A stretch of DNA of 7,386 nt, taken from Sulfuricurvum sp. (GTDB lineage Bacteria; Campylobacterota; Campylobacteria; Campylobacterales; Sulfurimonadaceae). Within the stretch, counting starts at the first letter, position 1, and every line of letters starts with the position of its first letter. Below the pieces are notes generated by a model. The model did not search any database and was not told the origin of the DNA. It was given only the letters and a program-made list of their open reading frames with translations. The position numbers were made by a program, and so were the translations under genes. Positions 7,160 through 7,386 of the stretch are shown in pieces. The stretch lies in assembly GCA_014764075.1 (NCBI GenBank), contig JACXUE010000061.1, forward strand, positions 1 to 7,386. The letters are read 5' to 3'.

Positions 7160-7174
7160 ATCATCCTAGATGAT
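7160..7174. repeat. Small perfect inverted repeat in the pseB leader
   Basis: The 15-mer reads ATCATC, three bases, GATGAT, a perfect 6-bp-arm inverted repeat. It lies just before the AGGA ribosome binding site of pseB and overlaps the expected start of a sigma-54 transcript. There is no U-run after it on either strand, so it is not a convincing terminator. It could be a weak leader hairpin or operator half-sites. Arms this short and AT-rich can occur by chance. Confidence 0.4.
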
Positions 7175-7180
7175 AAAATG

Positions 7181-7198
7181 AAGCAAAAAAGGTACCAA
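7181..7198 (-). promoter_or_regulatory. Candidate sigma-54 (RpoN) promoter for the pse operon
   Basis: The minus strand reads TTGGTACCTTTTTTGCTT. It has the invariant GG and GC exactly 10 nt apart and fits the sigma-54 -24/-12 pattern (TTGGMAC-N5-TTGCT), with one main mismatch at the T after GG. The predicted start is near 7171, giving a leader of about 20 nt to the pseB ATG. RpoN drives middle flagellar genes in Campylobacter and Helicobacter, so control of Pse synthesis by the flagellar programme would make sense. The bound activator (FlgR type) is not visible here. The short gap also lacks a terminator, so readthrough from fliD is likely too. Confidence 0.65.
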
Positions 7199-7200
7199 TT

Positions 7201-7386
7201 TTAAGTGTTGGTTCCGTTGACAGCCATATTGATTTGTTGCTCTAGGGTTGCAAATTGATTATTGAGTTTGCTAATAATCGAATCGTACATGCTAAATCGT
7301 GCAATCATTGCATTATAACGGGCATCTAATAACTCTTGAGAACGTGTTTTTGACTCTGTTAAGGAAGCAATTGCCTCAGTTGAAGC
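7201..7386 (-). CDS. fliD: FliD flagellar cap (hook-associated protein 2), C-terminal fragment
   Basis: The last 61 codons and TAA stop of a gene that enters from the right edge. The peptide includes LLDARYNAMIARFSMYDSI and then ISKLNNQFATLEQQINMAV. The pattern (R/K)Y..M...F..YD..I.K.N.QF..L...I is the conserved C-terminal helix of FliD (D0 coiled-coil region), which packs in the filament cap and helps polymerise flagellin outside the cell. The fragment is helical and has no cysteine, as expected for an exported axial protein. The short tail after the helix (NGTNT) is variable in the family. FliD linkage points to flagellin as the target of the Pse made downstream. The call rests on a C-terminal piece only; another flagellar axial protein is less likely. 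Confidence 0.78.
   Translation of the reverse strand, partial: ASTEAIASLTESKTRSQELLDARYNAMIARFSMYDSIISKLNNQFATLEQQINMAVNGTNT

Noticed and set aside
7150..7164. Upstream in-frame ATG for pseB
   Set aside because: Ribosome site spacing is poor, it would leave almost no leader after the predicted promoter, and the family begins at the second ATG.
7160..7174. Inverted repeat as the fliD terminator
   Set aside because: The stem is only 6 bp and AT-rich, and no U-run follows it on the transcribed strand; the T-run in the gap lies before it.

Overview
This window carries what appears to be a complete pseudaminic acid (Pse) biosynthesis operon placed directly behind the flagellar cap gene fliD. All genes lie on the minus strand, so transcription runs from the right end to the left. 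The encoded PseB, PseC, PseH and PseI resemble the Campylobacter/Helicobacter proteins in motifs and length. Together with the fliD linkage and a sigma-54-like promoter of the kind used for flagellar genes, this suggests a Campylobacterota (Epsilonproteobacteria) member. The base composition looks too GC-rich by eye for Campylobacter or Helicobacter and would suit an environmental genus such as Sulfuricurvum. The genus is an inference, not a demonstration.

Layout from right to left in transcription order: (1) 7386-7201, the last 61 codons of fliD. (2) 7200-7150, a short intergenic gap with a good sigma-54 -24/-12 match (7181-7198), a small perfect inverted repeat (7160-7174) and a Shine-Dalgarno site. 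(3) 7149-2002, pseB, pseC, pseF, pseG, pseH and pseI, tightly packed. (4) 2005-1, a less familiar accessory tail: a putative GT-B-like transferase of unknown family, a Gfo/Idh/MocA-type oxidoreductase, and the first 18 codons of a DegT/DnrJ/EryC1-type aminotransferase that runs off the left edge.

The six Pse enzymes cover the whole known route from UDP-GlcNAc to CMP-Pse: PseB (dehydratase/epimerase), PseC (4-aminotransferase), PseH (N-acetyltransferase), PseG (UDP-sugar hydrolase), PseI (condensation with phosphoenolpyruvate) and PseF (CMP activation). The expected product is the donor for O-glycosylation of flagellin, which is essential for filament assembly in related bacteria. Every gene junction from pseB to the left edge is a 1-nt, 4-nt or 35-nt overlap or a direct abutment, which suggests strong translational coupling.

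The tail genes are coupled in the same way and may modify or transfer Pse or make a second sugar. An oxidoreductase followed by a PLP aminotransferase is a recognisable oxidise-then-aminate pair. No RNA genes, mobile elements, CRISPR arrays or origins were seen. No gene-free stretch exceeds about 50 bases.
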